Of a DNA stretch of 64,000 nucleotides, positions 31,510 through 39,979 are shown piece after piece. Position numbers and translations under genes: made by a program. The notes under the pieces were generated by a model, which saw only the letters and a program-made list of their open reading frames with translations, did not search any database and had not been told where the DNA came from. Position 1 is the stretch's first letter; each line of letters begins with the position of its first letter. Source of the DNA: Nostoc sp. ATCC 43529. Lineage in GTDB: Bacteria; Cyanobacteriota; Cyanobacteriia; Cyanobacteriales; Nostocaceae. The stretch is from contig LWTK01000046.1 in NCBI GenBank assembly GCA_003326205.1, positions 536,514-600,513 of the forward strand. Reading direction: 5' to 3'.

Positions 31510-32592
31510 ATGACCGCAACCATTCAACAGCGCCAAAGCGCCAACGTGTGGGAACGCTTCGCCAACTGGATAACCAGCACCAACAACCGCCTATACATCG
31601 GCTGGTTCGGCGTCCTAATGATCCCCACCCTCCTAGCAGCCACCGCCTGCTTCGTCATCGCCTTCATCGCCGCACCCCCAGTAGACATCGATGGTATCCG
31701 CGAACCAGTAGCAGGTTCGTTGATGTACGGAAACAACATCATCTCCGGAGCAGTTGTTCCTTCCTCCAACGCAATTGGTTTACACTTCTACCCAATTTGG
31801 GAAGCAGCATCCTTAGATGAATGGCTATACAACGGCGGTCCTTACCAGCTAGTAGTATTCCACTTCCTGATTGGCGTATTCTGCTACTTAGGACGTGAAT
31901 GGGAACTTTCTTACCGCTTAGGAATGCGTCCTTGGATTTGCCTAGCCTTCTCCGCACCAGTAGCAGCAGCAACCGCAGTCTTCTTGATTTACCCCATCGG
32001 ACAAGGTTCATTCTCTGATGGTATGCCCTTGGGTATCTCTGGAACCTTCAACTTCATGATTGTGTTCCAAGCAGAACACAACATCTTGATGCACCCCTTC
32101 CACATGTTGGGCGTAGCTGGTGTATTCGGTGGAAGCTTGTTCTCTGCAATGCACGGTTCACTAGTAACTTCATCCTTAGTTCGTGAGACAACCGAAAGCG
32201 AATCTCAAAACTACGGTTACAAGTTCGGTCAAGAAGAAGAAACCTACAACATCGTAGCTGCACACGGTTACTTCGGTCGCTTGATTTTCCAATACGCATC
32301 CTTCAACAACAGCCGTTCCTTGCACTTCTTCTTAGCTGCATGGCCTGTAATCGGTATCTGGTTCACCGCTTTGGGTGTAAGCACAATGGCGTTCAACCTG
32401 AACGGTTTCAACTTCAACCAATCCATCATCGACTCTCAAGGTCGCGTCATCAACACTTGGGCTGACATCATCAACCGCGCTAACTTGGGTATGGAAGTAA
32501 TGCACGAGCGTAATGCTCACAACTTCCCTCTAGACTTGGCAGCTTCTGATGTTGCTCCTGTGGCTCTAAGCGCTCCTGCTATCAATGGCTAA
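31510..32592 (+). CDS. psbA: Photosystem II reaction-centre protein D1
   Basis: A full 360-residue D1. Ligands of the Mn cluster and electron-transfer cofactors are all present: Y161, D170, E189, H198, H215, H272, H332, E333, H337, D342 and A344, where the C-terminal extension is cleaved. S264 at the QB site is also intact. Residue 130 is Glu, the D1:2 or high-light type of isoform. It sits in the thylakoid membrane as five helices. Codon use is dominated by C-ending codons, as in highly expressed chromosomal genes and unlike its neighbours. It has its own promoter and terminator and no photosynthesis neighbours, so it looks like a cargo gene. Confidence 0.98.
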   Translation: MTATIQQRQSANVWERFANWITSTNNRLYIGWFGVLMIPTLLAATACFVIAFIAAPPVDIDGIREPVAGSLMYGNNIISGAVVPSSNAIGLHFYPIWEAASLDEWLYNGGPYQLVVFHFLIGVFCYLGREWELSYRLGMRPWICLAFSAPVAAATAVFLIYPIGQGSFSDGMPLGISGTFNFMIVFQAEHNILMHPFHMLGVAGVFGGSLFSAMHGSLVTSSLVRETTESESQNYGYKFGQEEETYNIVAAHGYFGRLIFQYASFNNSRSLHFFLAAWPVIGIWFTALGVSTMAFNLNGFNFNQSIIDSQGRVINTWADIINRANLGMEVMHERNAHNFPLDLAASDVAPVALSAPAING

Positions 32593-32617
32593 TTGGTAAT
32601 CACATCAAATAAAATCG

Positions 32618-32647
32618 AAAGCGCTCCCTCAAAAGGGGGGCGCTTTT
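32618..32647 (+). terminator. psbA terminator
   Basis: AAAGCGCTCCCTC and GGGGGGCGCTTTTT form a strong stem with one mismatch region and a trailing T-run, 25 nt after the psbA stop. Confidence 0.8.
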
Positions 32648-33027
32648 TAGTGTCGATGATTGGCGGTGGTGGGGTGATAGGAGGGAAGCAATTTTAGTAG
32701 AATTGGTGATGCTTGGGGTGCAATTGAACAAGTAAATTCTGATAAATAGTAGGTTTGCAAGGCAATTGTATTGTGTAAAACAGCGATCGCGTGAAGATTG
32801 CACTCAACATTAATACTTTATCTTTAACCCAAACTATAAAAACCTTGTTTACTAAACCTTTTACTTTGTAGATATACGAACGAAGATTTTTATTAATTGC
32901 AGCAGGTAGCTAGATAAATTCAAAAAGACTTTAATATTTAATAAATTTGCTTGCTCTTTTCCATAATTGGCAGGTGAAAATAATAAATTGTCAAAATTTA
33001 AAGATTGATTATATCCGCAAATTTTAT
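32648..33027. other. Intergenic region without a supported gene
   Basis: AT-rich DNA with one HIP1 octamer. A short reverse-strand frame at 32600-32803 has no coding character. Confidence 0.45.
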
Positions 33028-33041
33028 AGTACAAAAATACT
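33028..33041 (+). promoter_or_regulatory. AGTACANAAATACT palindrome before the four-helix membrane gene
   Basis: AGTACAAAAATACT, flanked to ATAGTACAAAAATACTAT (33026-33043), identical to the copy before the polymerase-like operon. It lies 57 nt before the ATG at 33098. Confidence 0.65.
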
Positions 33042-33097
33042 ATAGAGTTGTAAAATAGTGATAAGCCGATGTTTGATTGGGTTGCCGGGTGATTTAT

Positions 33098-33538
33098 ATG
33101 CAGAAAAATCTTGAAAAATGGTATCCCATAACACTTGGATTATTTTTTACAGCCTTTTACTGTTCCTTGTTTTGGGGCAAACCTTTACCTAGCTCTTTAA
33201 AAGACCTGTTTTCTGCTGCCACAACACTTAGCGGTATTGCAATAGGCTTTCTTGCTGCTGCAATGTCTATCTTATTTGCAATAAGCCATACAAATGTTAT
33301 GAAGCAAATAAAAAATGCTAATAAATATACTCAGTTAATAAATTATTTTATGGATGCTATAAACTGGTCATTTGTATTAGCATTTTTAAGCTTTATCGGT
33401 TTATTTTTTGATATTAAAAATTTGGGTTCATGGCAATGGGTTGCTTTTGGAATTTGGTTATTTTCTCTCATAACATCTGGTTTGAGTGCCTACAGAGTTA
33501 TTAGAGTGTTTGCTGCAATACTACGCACTGCTAATTAA
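33098..33538 (+). CDS. Four-helix membrane protein, possible defence component
   Basis: ATG 33098 gives 146 residues; a TTG at 33077 is less likely. Hydrophobic helices at about 10-26, 38-60, 83-102 and 112-135 predict four membrane passes with short loops. No family recognised. Its stop overlaps the stop of the convergent 295-residue gene by 4 nt. The pairing of a four-pass membrane protein with a ~300-residue cytosolic protein is reminiscent of the Kiwa defence pair (KwaA/KwaB), although those are co-directional. The upstream palindrome suggests co-regulation with recombination genes. Confidence 0.65.
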   Translation: MQKNLEKWYPITLGLFFTAFYCSLFWGKPLPSSLKDLFSAATTLSGIAIGFLAAAMSILFAISHTNVMKQIKNANKYTQLINYFMDAINWSFVLAFLSFIGLFFDIKNLGSWQWVAFGIWLFSLITSGLSAYRVIRVFAAILRTAN

Positions 33539-34422
33539 TTTATTTTTCCATACATTTTTAAGATTTCAGATTTTCGTTTTTCCCAAGCATCTCTTAGAGC
33601 TTTCTGTCGTTCTAGATAAGGAATATTACGTTGACTTTTTGGGGCTTGAATTTGTATGGATTCACGCATTTTGTCTTTCAATAAATCTACATATAGACTA
33701 TCATCGTCATCACTAGAACCCGAAATTCTGATTTTTTTAACCTGATTTTGGTTTTGATTAGAAATACGTAGTAATGAAGTGGTTGCATTACGTACTTTCT
33801 CTAAAGGTAAAGATGATTTTTTGGAGCGAGAAACCTTAAAATCTATATCAATTGCTGGAGCTTGATAAGCTGTAGTAAGGTTGACAAATTCTTCAAGTCC
33901 ACAGTTTTCAAAAACACTCATATTTTCTAATGCAGCAATACTAATATTAAGTTTTTTGACTGTTTTCATCTGTTCCAATCTTTGTAACGCATCCAACTGG
34001 ATGACCGGATCTATATAAATAGAGGCATTAGAGCCAATGATTAATTCAAAATATCTAGCAAAATTCCCTGGTGATACACCATGCTTGTTAGATTGAAGTA
34101 GCAGGATATTAGTAGCTGGATGGTAAATAAATGCCGATTGTTCACCTATACCTTCATCATCCGCCAGCTTAAAATCTTCTATTTTGCCAGCAAGATTGGC
34201 CTTAACGGGTATATTGTCCATACGAAGACGAACTATTTCTCCTTCCCATGTCTCCTGCCATCCAAACACAGCTTCGTGTAGAGAAACATAGTGTAAACGA
34301 ACTTCTTGAAATCTTTGTTCAGCAGGTGCTTGTATAACTTTTTGTAAAACTTCTCCAAAAGACAAATTCATGTCTGCGGGAATTACAACTTTGAAAAAAT
34401 CAACATTCAGTATCTTACTCAT
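33535..34422 (-). CDS. Hypothetical 295-aa protein, DUF6731/KwaB-like
   Basis: ATG 34422 is chosen; an earlier GTG at 34479 adds residues read from a dispersed repeat. The sequence opens MSKILNVDFFKVVIPADM and has a central GIGEQSAFIYHPATNILLLQ followed by VSPGNFARYFEL. I recall similar arrangements in DUF6731 and, more loosely, DUF4868 (KwaB). The C-terminal ~90 residues are basic and charged. No catalytic residues are evident. Convergent with the membrane gene at 33098. Confidence 0.55.
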   Translation of the reverse strand: MSKILNVDFFKVVIPADMNLSFGEVLQKVIQAPAEQRFQEVRLHYVSLHEAVFGWQETWEGEIVRLRMDNIPVKANLAGKIEDFKLADDEGIGEQSAFIYHPATNILLLQSNKHGVSPGNFARYFELIIGSNASIYIDPVIQLDALQRLEQMKTVKKLNISIAALENMSVFENCGLEEFVNLTTAYQAPAIDIDFKVSRSKKSSLPLEKVRNATTSLLRISNQNQNQVKKIRISGSSDDDDSLYVDLLKDKMRESIQIQAPKSQRNIPYLERQKALRDAWEKRKSEILKMYGKIN

Positions 34423-34973
34423 TGAATCCAAATAAAATATATTGTTTTCAAAATTGGGATGTGTCGCCCCATCTCCCACTCCTAAAGCTGCTCTATCTTT
34501 AGACCTGATACTTTCTCATCGTGGTAATCGGTACGAGTCGCCCCAGTTTCCCCCAGAAACAAACCTGTTAACAAGTTATTTATGGCGATCGCTACCATCT
34601 CTCTATTGGCTATAGGTTCTAAAAAATACAGGATTAGCAGCGGGGGCAGTCTCTGGAAAACCTCCGCTCTGGCGTTTTGTTTCGAGCTTTTGAACCATAA
34701 ATCAAGTCTTGTTGCTTGCGAACAGATTATGACTATACGCCAAGTAGATTTAGGATTAAAGATTGTCAAATTGTCCACTTTGCGCTAGCGCTACGCCGTA
34801 CTAATTGCAACAGAACTTCATGATATATAATATTCACCACTCCTACGTAGAGTTTATCTACTAAGTTTTTATTAGTACTAATAATAAATAAGCGATCGCT
34901 CTCCTAAACCCGTTAACAGGTTTATCTCACTTCAGTTCTGGGGGATAATCTACTGGGAAAGTAACTCCCAGTG
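34423..34973. other. Intergenic region rich in dispersed repeats
   Basis: Contains TAATCGGTACGAGTCGCCCC (34536-34555), which recurs almost exactly near 60002. It also has the 21-bp repeat copy at 34561-34581 and the palindrome AAACCCGTTAACAGGTTT at 34906-34923. Overlapping frames on both strands at 34482-34788 show no coding character and are not called. Confidence 0.5.
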
Positions 34974-35540
34974 ATGACCTTGGAACCCAATAATCAGCTA
35001 AACCTATTTCCAGACGTGAAACCCACACCAGCACGTAGAGCAGAGGCGCTGGTGATGAGCCTTGAGGCGCTGCTGAAGTGGAAAGGGCAAATCTTTGACT
35101 ATCAGCAGCGAGTGAGGGAGAGCAAGCCAATGCAGCAGACGGCGTTATTTGACCTTGCACCTAACCACTGCGACCCAGACATAATAGACCCATTTACGCT
35201 GCATTTACAACCAATGGCTTTTTATCGGATGCCAGATGATTTTGGTCAAGCAGCTTTGTATTTTGTGATTGATAGTGCTGCTCTGTTGTTGCTTTATGTT
35301 GGGGAAACGTGCCAAAGTAACAAGCGTTGGAAAAATACCCACGACTGCAAGGATTACATCAGCAGTTACCAAGACTTACATTATCGCTATCAGATGGAGA
35401 CGGCGGTTAATATTGGTTTTTGGTGGGATGCACCGCTTGAGAGGAAAGCACGACAAACTTTAGAACAGGCAATGATTCAAAAATTTAAGTCCCCATTCAA
35501 TAAAGAAAATTGGGAGCGATGGGGACAACCGTTTAAGTAG
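34974..35540 (+). CDS. GIY-YIG-like nuclease (188 aa)
   Basis: ATG 34974 follows a GTG at 34971. The N-terminal ~85 residues are a linker (NQLNLFPDVKPTPARRAEAL). Residues about 95-188 show the GIY-YIG plan: ALYFVIDSAALLLLYVGET in place of GIYxI...YIG, then KRWKNTHDCKDYI with the conserved Arg/His, and a helix with the Glu (RQTLEQAMIQKFKSPFNKEN). The strand pair is VYF/YVG rather than GIY/YIG, so it belongs to a diverged branch. DNA cleavage is likely but unproven. No neighbours in the same direction. Confidence 0.7.
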   Translation: MTLEPNNQLNLFPDVKPTPARRAEALVMSLEALLKWKGQIFDYQQRVRESKPMQQTALFDLAPNHCDPDIIDPFTLHLQPMAFYRMPDDFGQAALYFVIDSAALLLLYVGETCQSNKRWKNTHDCKDYISSYQDLHYRYQMETAVNIGFWWDAPLERKARQTLEQAMIQKFKSPFNKENWERWGQPFK

Positions 35541-35835
35541 ACTATTTTGTGATAGCGAAGGGCTAATAATTTACCTTACTATCCCCTTAAACAGCAGATT
35601 AGTAGTTGATTATTATTGTTATTAATAGTTATTATTCTGGTTTACCGAACCGCAACATTAGAGTAAACCGTAATCTTTTTTGCTGCCTAAATTGGTGCGG
35701 TAATCATCAATTATTTGGTGATAACAACCGAATTTACAAGCTTATTAGTTCTCAATAATATGGTAATCAAAGCAAGGAATTAAATCCTCAGTTAATTGAG
35801 CAAAAAACTACTATTGGTACGAGGGATAAATTAAT
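35541..35835. other. Leader region of hsp20
   Basis: AT-rich. Has a partial inverted repeat GGTTTAC/GTAAACC (around 35639-35671) and repeats of TTATTATT. No CIRCE element is seen. It probably contains the hsp20 promoter. Confidence 0.4.
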
Positions 35836-36285
35836 ATGCTAGTTCGTTACAACCCCTGGCAAGAATTGAACGCTTTAGAACGTCACATCAACAGCTTGTT
35901 TGAAGATACCAGAGTACCATCTGGATTTCTTGACAGAGACTTTATCAAAGTTCCTGCTGCTGAACTACAAGAAACTGATGATGCTTTGCATTTGAAGCTA
36001 GAACTGCCAGGAATCGACGCTAAAGACCTAGATATTCAAGTCACCCAAGATGCTGTTCACATTAGTGGTGAGCGCAAGTCTGAAACTAAAACCGAAAACA
36101 ATGGCACTACAAGAAGTGAATTTCACTACGGTAAATTCCAACGTGTAATTCCTCTATCTGCTCGAATTCAAAATACCAATGTCACCGCAGATTATAAAGA
36201 CGGTATCTTGAATTTGACACTACCCAAGTCCGAGCAAGAAAAGAACAAAGTTGTCAAAGTTAATCTCGAACAACCTACTGCCTAA
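35836..36285 (+). CDS. Small heat-shock protein, Hsp20/alpha-crystallin
   Basis: A 149-residue protein. The N-terminus MLVRYNPWQELNALERHINS is typical of class A bacterial sHsps. The crystallin domain spans about 42-135, with LKLELPGIDAKDLDIQVTQD and the FHYGKFQRVIPLSARIQ strand. The conserved DGILNLTLPKSE lies near the end. It forms cytosolic oligomers that hold unfolded proteins. Monocistronic, with a strong terminator. Confidence 0.95.
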   Translation: MLVRYNPWQELNALERHINSLFEDTRVPSGFLDRDFIKVPAAELQETDDALHLKLELPGIDAKDLDIQVTQDAVHISGERKSETKTENNGTTRSEFHYGKFQRVIPLSARIQNTNVTADYKDGILNLTLPKSEQEKNKVVKVNLEQPTA

Positions 36286-36332
36286 TTCGTTGTAATGCAA
36301 CTACGAATCTTCCAATAATTGATTGAGATAGT

Positions 36333-36366
36333 AAAAGCCCAGTTATGAGATGACTGGGCTTTTTTG
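36333..36366 (+). terminator. hsp20 terminator
   Basis: AAAAGCCCAGT (36333-36343) pairs with ACTGGGCTTTT (36353-36363) and runs into T6. Confidence 0.85.
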
Positions 36367-36498
36367 TATCGCTTGGAGTTTCCTTGCTTGAATGAGGGGC
36401 GATCGCTCCACGCCATCGTCTACCAGCTATATCCCATCTATAGCCCATCTCTACAAGTTTCCTCTAAGAATTACTGCTAAAACAGTGTGGTATTGAAA

Positions 36499-37533
36499 TT
36501 AAGTCCTTGCCGACCACTTGGAAAGTGCTAAATCAACTAGTGATTCTAGGGAATCAGGATTTGGAATTAACTCCTTATAAGTGTTAATTCCTACAGGAGA
36601 AAATGATTTATAAGAAAGGCTCCAATACAAATTTCTAGGTCTTTGTTCTCGTGGCATGGCATCCCATTCAGATTGCAGCCTCATCCGACCGAAACCTTCT
36701 GGGATATGACCAGCATAGGTTACAACAGCACCATCCATCCACAGCCTCATTCTGCCAATCACTTGTCTTTTTTGTGTAAATAATAATGAGCTAGGAGTAG
36801 GGAGCCACAGAAATATAACTGGTTTGTTAGTCTTTTTTTGAAAACATAACTCAGCTACAGGTTTGTTTTTACCTTTACCATATCTAATAGTATTTCTTCT
36901 TTGAATTTCTTCTTGAATTCGCTCATCAAAACTAAGAATTTTTTCTCTAAGTTTAAGAATTGCTTGTTGTTCTTCTCCAGTACAAGCACCAAGCCAATCT
37001 AAAAGTAATTGCGGTGGTTCTGAAATATTGCTTGATACAGTGCTAATATCAAGTTCTTGATAGGGAATCGGAATTGACCAAATTTGATTAGTATCAATAT
37101 CTTGCAGTTGTAAGTGAAAATTTTGATTAATCTGGGCAACAGTAACCTGCAAAAAATCGACTATCAACTTTGTGTGTTTGCGGTCAATTAGATTATGTCT
37201 GTGAAATGAGGGTGCGATCGCAACTAACCGGACAGGCAAGCTGTAATCAATTTGCTCTGAAAATGGTTTCTCGTCTAATAAATTGTCATAATACCGAGTT
37301 AGTTGTTGAACAATATATCTATCTTCAGTATTTTTGAGTTCTAAAATTACTAATTGTCTCGTCTCGTTAAGTGCTAAAATATCGCAGATTTCGCCTTTGA
37401 CAGCATACTGTCGTTTTAAAGGTATTAAGCCTGATAATTGCTGTAGGTTATCCCAAACAAAATCTTCTAATGCTGCTTCTGATGCAAATTCCCAACCACT
37501 TCCTGTTTTACGTAGCGCTGCACCAGCTAACAT
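36499..37533 (-). CDS. PD-(D/E)XK nuclease of the NucS/DUF91-like type
   Basis: A 344-residue protein. Residues 18-85 carry the nuclease core: a helix with E23 (SEAALEDFVWDNL), D51 in CDILAL, then LVILELKN with E65 and K67, and QQLTRYY downstream. This is the D-(D/E)-x-K layout of endonuclease NucS C-terminal and RecB-like domains. The C-terminal ~250 residues contain a Trp-rich beta region (RMRLWMDGAVVTYAGHIPEG), possibly for substrate binding. Monocistronic in the accessory island; restriction-like or repair role inferred. Confidence 0.75.
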   Translation of the reverse strand: MLAGAALRKTGSGWEFASEAALEDFVWDNLQQLSGLIPLKRQYAVKGEICDILALNETRQLVILELKNTEDRYIVQQLTRYYDNLLDEKPFSEQIDYSLPVRLVAIAPSFHRHNLIDRKHTKLIVDFLQVTVAQINQNFHLQLQDIDTNQIWSIPIPYQELDISTVSSNISEPPQLLLDWLGACTGEEQQAILKLREKILSFDERIQEEIQRRNTIRYGKGKNKPVAELCFQKKTNKPVIFLWLPTPSSLLFTQKRQVIGRMRLWMDGAVVTYAGHIPEGFGRMRLQSEWDAMPREQRPRNLYWSLSYKSFSPVGINTYKELIPNPDSLESLVDLALSKWSART

Positions 37534-37602
37534 ATCTTTATTACTGCAATATTAATAGAGTGATGAGTATTATGGCATAATACGAGCGCACCCAAAACTG
37601 CT

Positions 37603-38115
37603 TCATTCAGGCACATTTACAGAAGAATGAAATATGGGATGAAGTGCGTGCGGCGGAAAACCTTCTCGTAATAGCTGGTGTTCATTCATGAAATCATTAT
37701 CTAGAATTCCATAGCATTTAGTCTTTTGGGCTATTTCTCTTACAAAATCCTCGGTGAAGACTAATCCAAAATAAGTACTACCTTTAAACCGTTCACCTAT
37801 CCAAGTTGGATCAATTAATTCTCCATCATTATTTACTAGCCAAGCATGGGATACAGCTATATCAACATCATCACTAATAGCAAATCCCTCACAGTAATTG
37901 AGTTTTGGAAAATTTATTAGTGCTTTCAAGCAGTTTTCAAAGCATGATTTTGGTTTGCCTTTAAATGGTGATTTGACCTTTGTTACAAAATGTTTACCAT
38001 AATCCAAAACTAGCCTTTGTGTACTTTTGTATTGAAAGTCAGAACGTGTGTTAAGTTTATCAATCAAGTCTGCTTGTTCTTTTAATATCGTCAAAAGACG
38101 GTCTAGATTATTCAT
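37603..38115 (-). CDS. Transglutaminase/cysteine-protease-like protein (170 aa)
   Basis: Residues 56-66 (KSCFENCLKAL) start a helix with a candidate nucleophilic Cys58 or Cys62. SHAWLVNNDGELIDPTWIGE gives H90 and D102 in the order Cys-His-Asp typical of papain/transglutaminase-fold enzymes. YFGLVFTEDFV follows. I recall small phage-associated proteins with this HAWL...DPTW motif. Peptidase or amidase activity is inferred from the triad. No close partner. Confidence 0.6.
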   Translation of the reverse strand: MNNLDRLLTILKEQADLIDKLNTRSDFQYKSTQRLVLDYGKHFVTKVKSPFKGKPKSCFENCLKALINFPKLNYCEGFAISDDVDIAVSHAWLVNNDGELIDPTWIGERFKGSTYFGLVFTEDFVREIAQKTKCYGILDNDFMNEHQLLREGFPPHALHPIFHSSVNVPE

Positions 38116-38155
38116 TATTCAATTCTTTATTTAAGATTTATTTAATTAAAGTTAA

Positions 38156-38453
38156 CTAAATATTAAACCACCAATACTTATGAATTCCTGTCAGTTTTGA
38201 CCCAGCTACTGCGTGTTCATCAGCCCATGTTAGTGTACTACCATCCCCACACTCGTAACCATCCCCACCAAATTTACTTACCCCCCCCTTCTACTACTTG
38301 CATCATCACTTTAATAATCATTTTCTCACTTACAGAAATATTATAATGTTCTAATAGCAGAGCTTTGATATCTTTAGTACAAACATGGTCAAAAAATCTA
38401 GGCTTTTCTTGAATAATACTAATAATTAAATTTTTTAATTCTTCTGCTTTCAC
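38156..38453 (-). pseudogene. Small gene split at a G8 tract (possible phase-variable gene)
   Basis: From a GTG at 38453 the first frame reads KAEELKNLIISIIQEKPRFF and onward to the eight-G tract (minus-strand G8 at 38288-38281), then stops at 38274. With seven G instead of eight the frame continues as VSKFGGDGYECGDGSTLTWA and ends KLTGIHKYWWFNI at a TAG, 38156. The second part is clearly coding. So the gene of ~98 codons is off by one base in a homopolymer: mutation, phase variation or sequence error. It is the last gene of the Xre operon. Confidence 0.65.
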
Positions 38454-38457
38454 TGTC

Positions 38458-38919
38458 TTAAAATCCCTGTTGTTCTAAATTTTTTAGTTTTTCTAACTTA
38501 CGATTTAGGAGTGAAGCATCAGTTTCTGGTTCACCATTGTCATCTGTCCAACGTTCTTCTTTCAACCATTCTAATAGTTCGGCTTTCGGACGAAATGACA
38601 TTATAGGGCGTTTCTGATTGTAATTTTCTTGAGCTTGGTAAAGTGCATCACGATTGGCTTCATTCCAACGCTGCTGAGATGAGTTTTTATTCTCAAGAAT
38701 TTTTGGCATTAACTCAATTTTGAGATAGCCTCCTTTACTCTTAAACTGCCAGTTATTGTTGTAATAATCGAAGTGTTTTTTAGCTCCTTTTTCTGTTTTC
38801 CAACGCTTGCACCAATGCAAATTTTTATTAGTCCAAGCATATTCAAGATTAGAGTCAAATGTGTATAGCCAACCTAAAGGCTCATTTTCTTTGGTATAGC
38901 AACGGTATCCGTAGTACAT
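38458..38919 (-). CDS. Hypothetical 153-aa protein
   Basis: Starts MYYGYRCYTKENEPLGWLYT, then a Trp/Lys/Tyr-rich part with WCKRWKTEKGAKKHFDYYNN that resembles a DUF1508- or phage-type small alpha/beta domain. The C-terminal half is charged with a MSFRPKAELLEWLKEERW segment, possibly a DNA- or RNA-binding helix. Not recognised. It is in the seven-gene operon headed by the Xre regulator at 40587. Confidence 0.6.
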   Translation of the reverse strand: MYYGYRCYTKENEPLGWLYTFDSNLEYAWTNKNLHWCKRWKTEKGAKKHFDYYNNNWQFKSKGGYLKIELMPKILENKNSSQQRWNEANRDALYQAQENYNQKRPIMSFRPKAELLEWLKEERWTDDNGEPETDASLLNRKLEKLKNLEQQGF

Positions 38920-38929
38920 ATAAGGTTCA

Positions 38930-39169
38930 TCACAGACCTAAGCTTTTTTTCAGCCACTTTGATAAAAGTACTTCTCTCACAGCTAACTTAATTTCATCTG
39001 CTGTTTTTCCAATAGGGTTATAGTCTGCTGGTAGTTCAAAAAACTCAGATGCCCAATAGCTGTTCTTAGTTTCTCGCTCGTATTTTTCTACCTCTTTATA
39101 TGAACCAATACAAATTTTCTCTTCTGTAAAGTACAGTCTGACTTTTCCCTCTTCATTTGGCTCAAACAT
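38930..39169 (-). CDS. Hypothetical 79-aa protein
   Basis: ATG 39169 is favoured over 39184, giving FEPNEEGKVRLYFTEEKICI at the start. Mixed alpha/beta, ends with LAVREVLLSKWLKKSLGL. No family recognised; operon member. Confidence 0.55.
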   Translation of the reverse strand: MFEPNEEGKVRLYFTEEKICIGSYKEVEKYERETKNSYWASEFFELPADYNPIGKTADEIKLAVREVLLSKWLKKSLGL

Positions 39170-39204
39170 AAAACTTAACCTCAATTGATTAAATAACTGA
39201 ACTT

Positions 39205-39651
39205 TTAGCTTGTAGGTTCGTGTTCACTAAGATACTTTTTTATAATTTGTTCAATTTCTGCTTCCATTACATCCATGTGACCTTCAACATCGGCATACCA
39301 ACCGTACTGATTGAGTACCTTAATCGCAGCCTGTACCGCTAATGCCGCAGCTTTATCGCGTCTACCTTCAGGCGATGTTAAGTAAGCCTTATATTCTTCT
39401 TCGTTTTGTTGCTGACGTTGTGCTGCTTTATCTATGACAGATTGAGCTTTTTCTACAGTGCATAAATAAGTTGGGTCGCCAAGAGCGCCAATCTCTTTTC
39501 CTTTTGAAGTGTAGCGAGTCCCCGATTTTAAAGTAACTATTCCAGTTGGTGAGATGTTATCAACTTCTTCAATTGTGGCTTTAGTACCACGCCTATCATC
39601 ATAGAAAAATACTCCGATTTTATCTCCTGGTTTTAGCTCTAGTGTGTTCAT
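39205..39651 (-). CDS. Hypothetical 148-aa protein with SH3/KOW-like start
   Basis: Residues 1-50 (LELKPGDKIGVFFYDDRRGT, a second strand, then SPTGIVTLKSGTRYTSKGKE) look like a small beta-barrel of the KOW/SH3 type. A helical region follows with QRQQQNEEEYKAYL and a C-terminal acidic helix. No family recognised; same operon. Confidence 0.6.
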   Translation of the reverse strand: MNTLELKPGDKIGVFFYDDRRGTKATIEEVDNISPTGIVTLKSGTRYTSKGKEIGALGDPTYLCTVEKAQSVIDKAAQRQQQNEEEYKAYLTSPEGRRDKAAALAVQAAIKVLNQYGWYADVEGHMDVMEAEIEQIIKKYLSEHEPTS

Positions 39652-39660
39652 ATTTTTCTA

Positions 39661-39978
39661 TTAGAAAATAAACTCGATTGATGGCGAAATATTTACCGCA
39701 CGTTCACCACCACCTCTACAACCAAAAGCACCACGACCAGAAGCGCGGTAGTCACCAGTTTTATAAATCACATCTTTAGCTCCTGCCATTGCTGCAATTT
39801 CTTGACCATGATTTTTAATGAGAGTTTGCAATCGACGAGAATTAATACCTGCTGGAACACGAGCTAAAAATGTTTTCGTTGACTGCGAAACTCGATTGAG
39901 TACACCCATTTCTACATACATCCTGATAGCAGTTGCAAGCGCCTCGCGTTCAGTGTCAGTCATAAGGTTTTTCGTCAT
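39661..39978 (-). CDS. Hypothetical 105-aa protein
   Basis: Two starts are possible (39978 and 39963). A helical N-terminus (DTEREALATAIRMYVEMGVL) is followed by Arg/Gly-rich sequence with SGRGAFGCRGGGERAVNI near the end. No family recognised. It follows the upstream gene by 1 nt. Confidence 0.55.
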   Translation of the reverse strand: MTKNLMTDTEREALATAIRMYVEMGVLNRVSQSTKTFLARVPAGINSRRLQTLIKNHGQEIAAMAGAKDVIYKTGDYRASGRGAFGCRGGGERAVNISPSIEFIF

Positions 39979-39979
39979 G

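Noticed and set aside
34482..34788. Overlapping frames on both strands
   Set aside because: Made largely of dispersed-repeat DNA; no family signature or ribosome-binding site on either strand.
35541..35835. CIRCE (HrcA) element before hsp20
   Set aside because: No TTAGCACTC-N9-GAGTGCTAA-like sequence is present.
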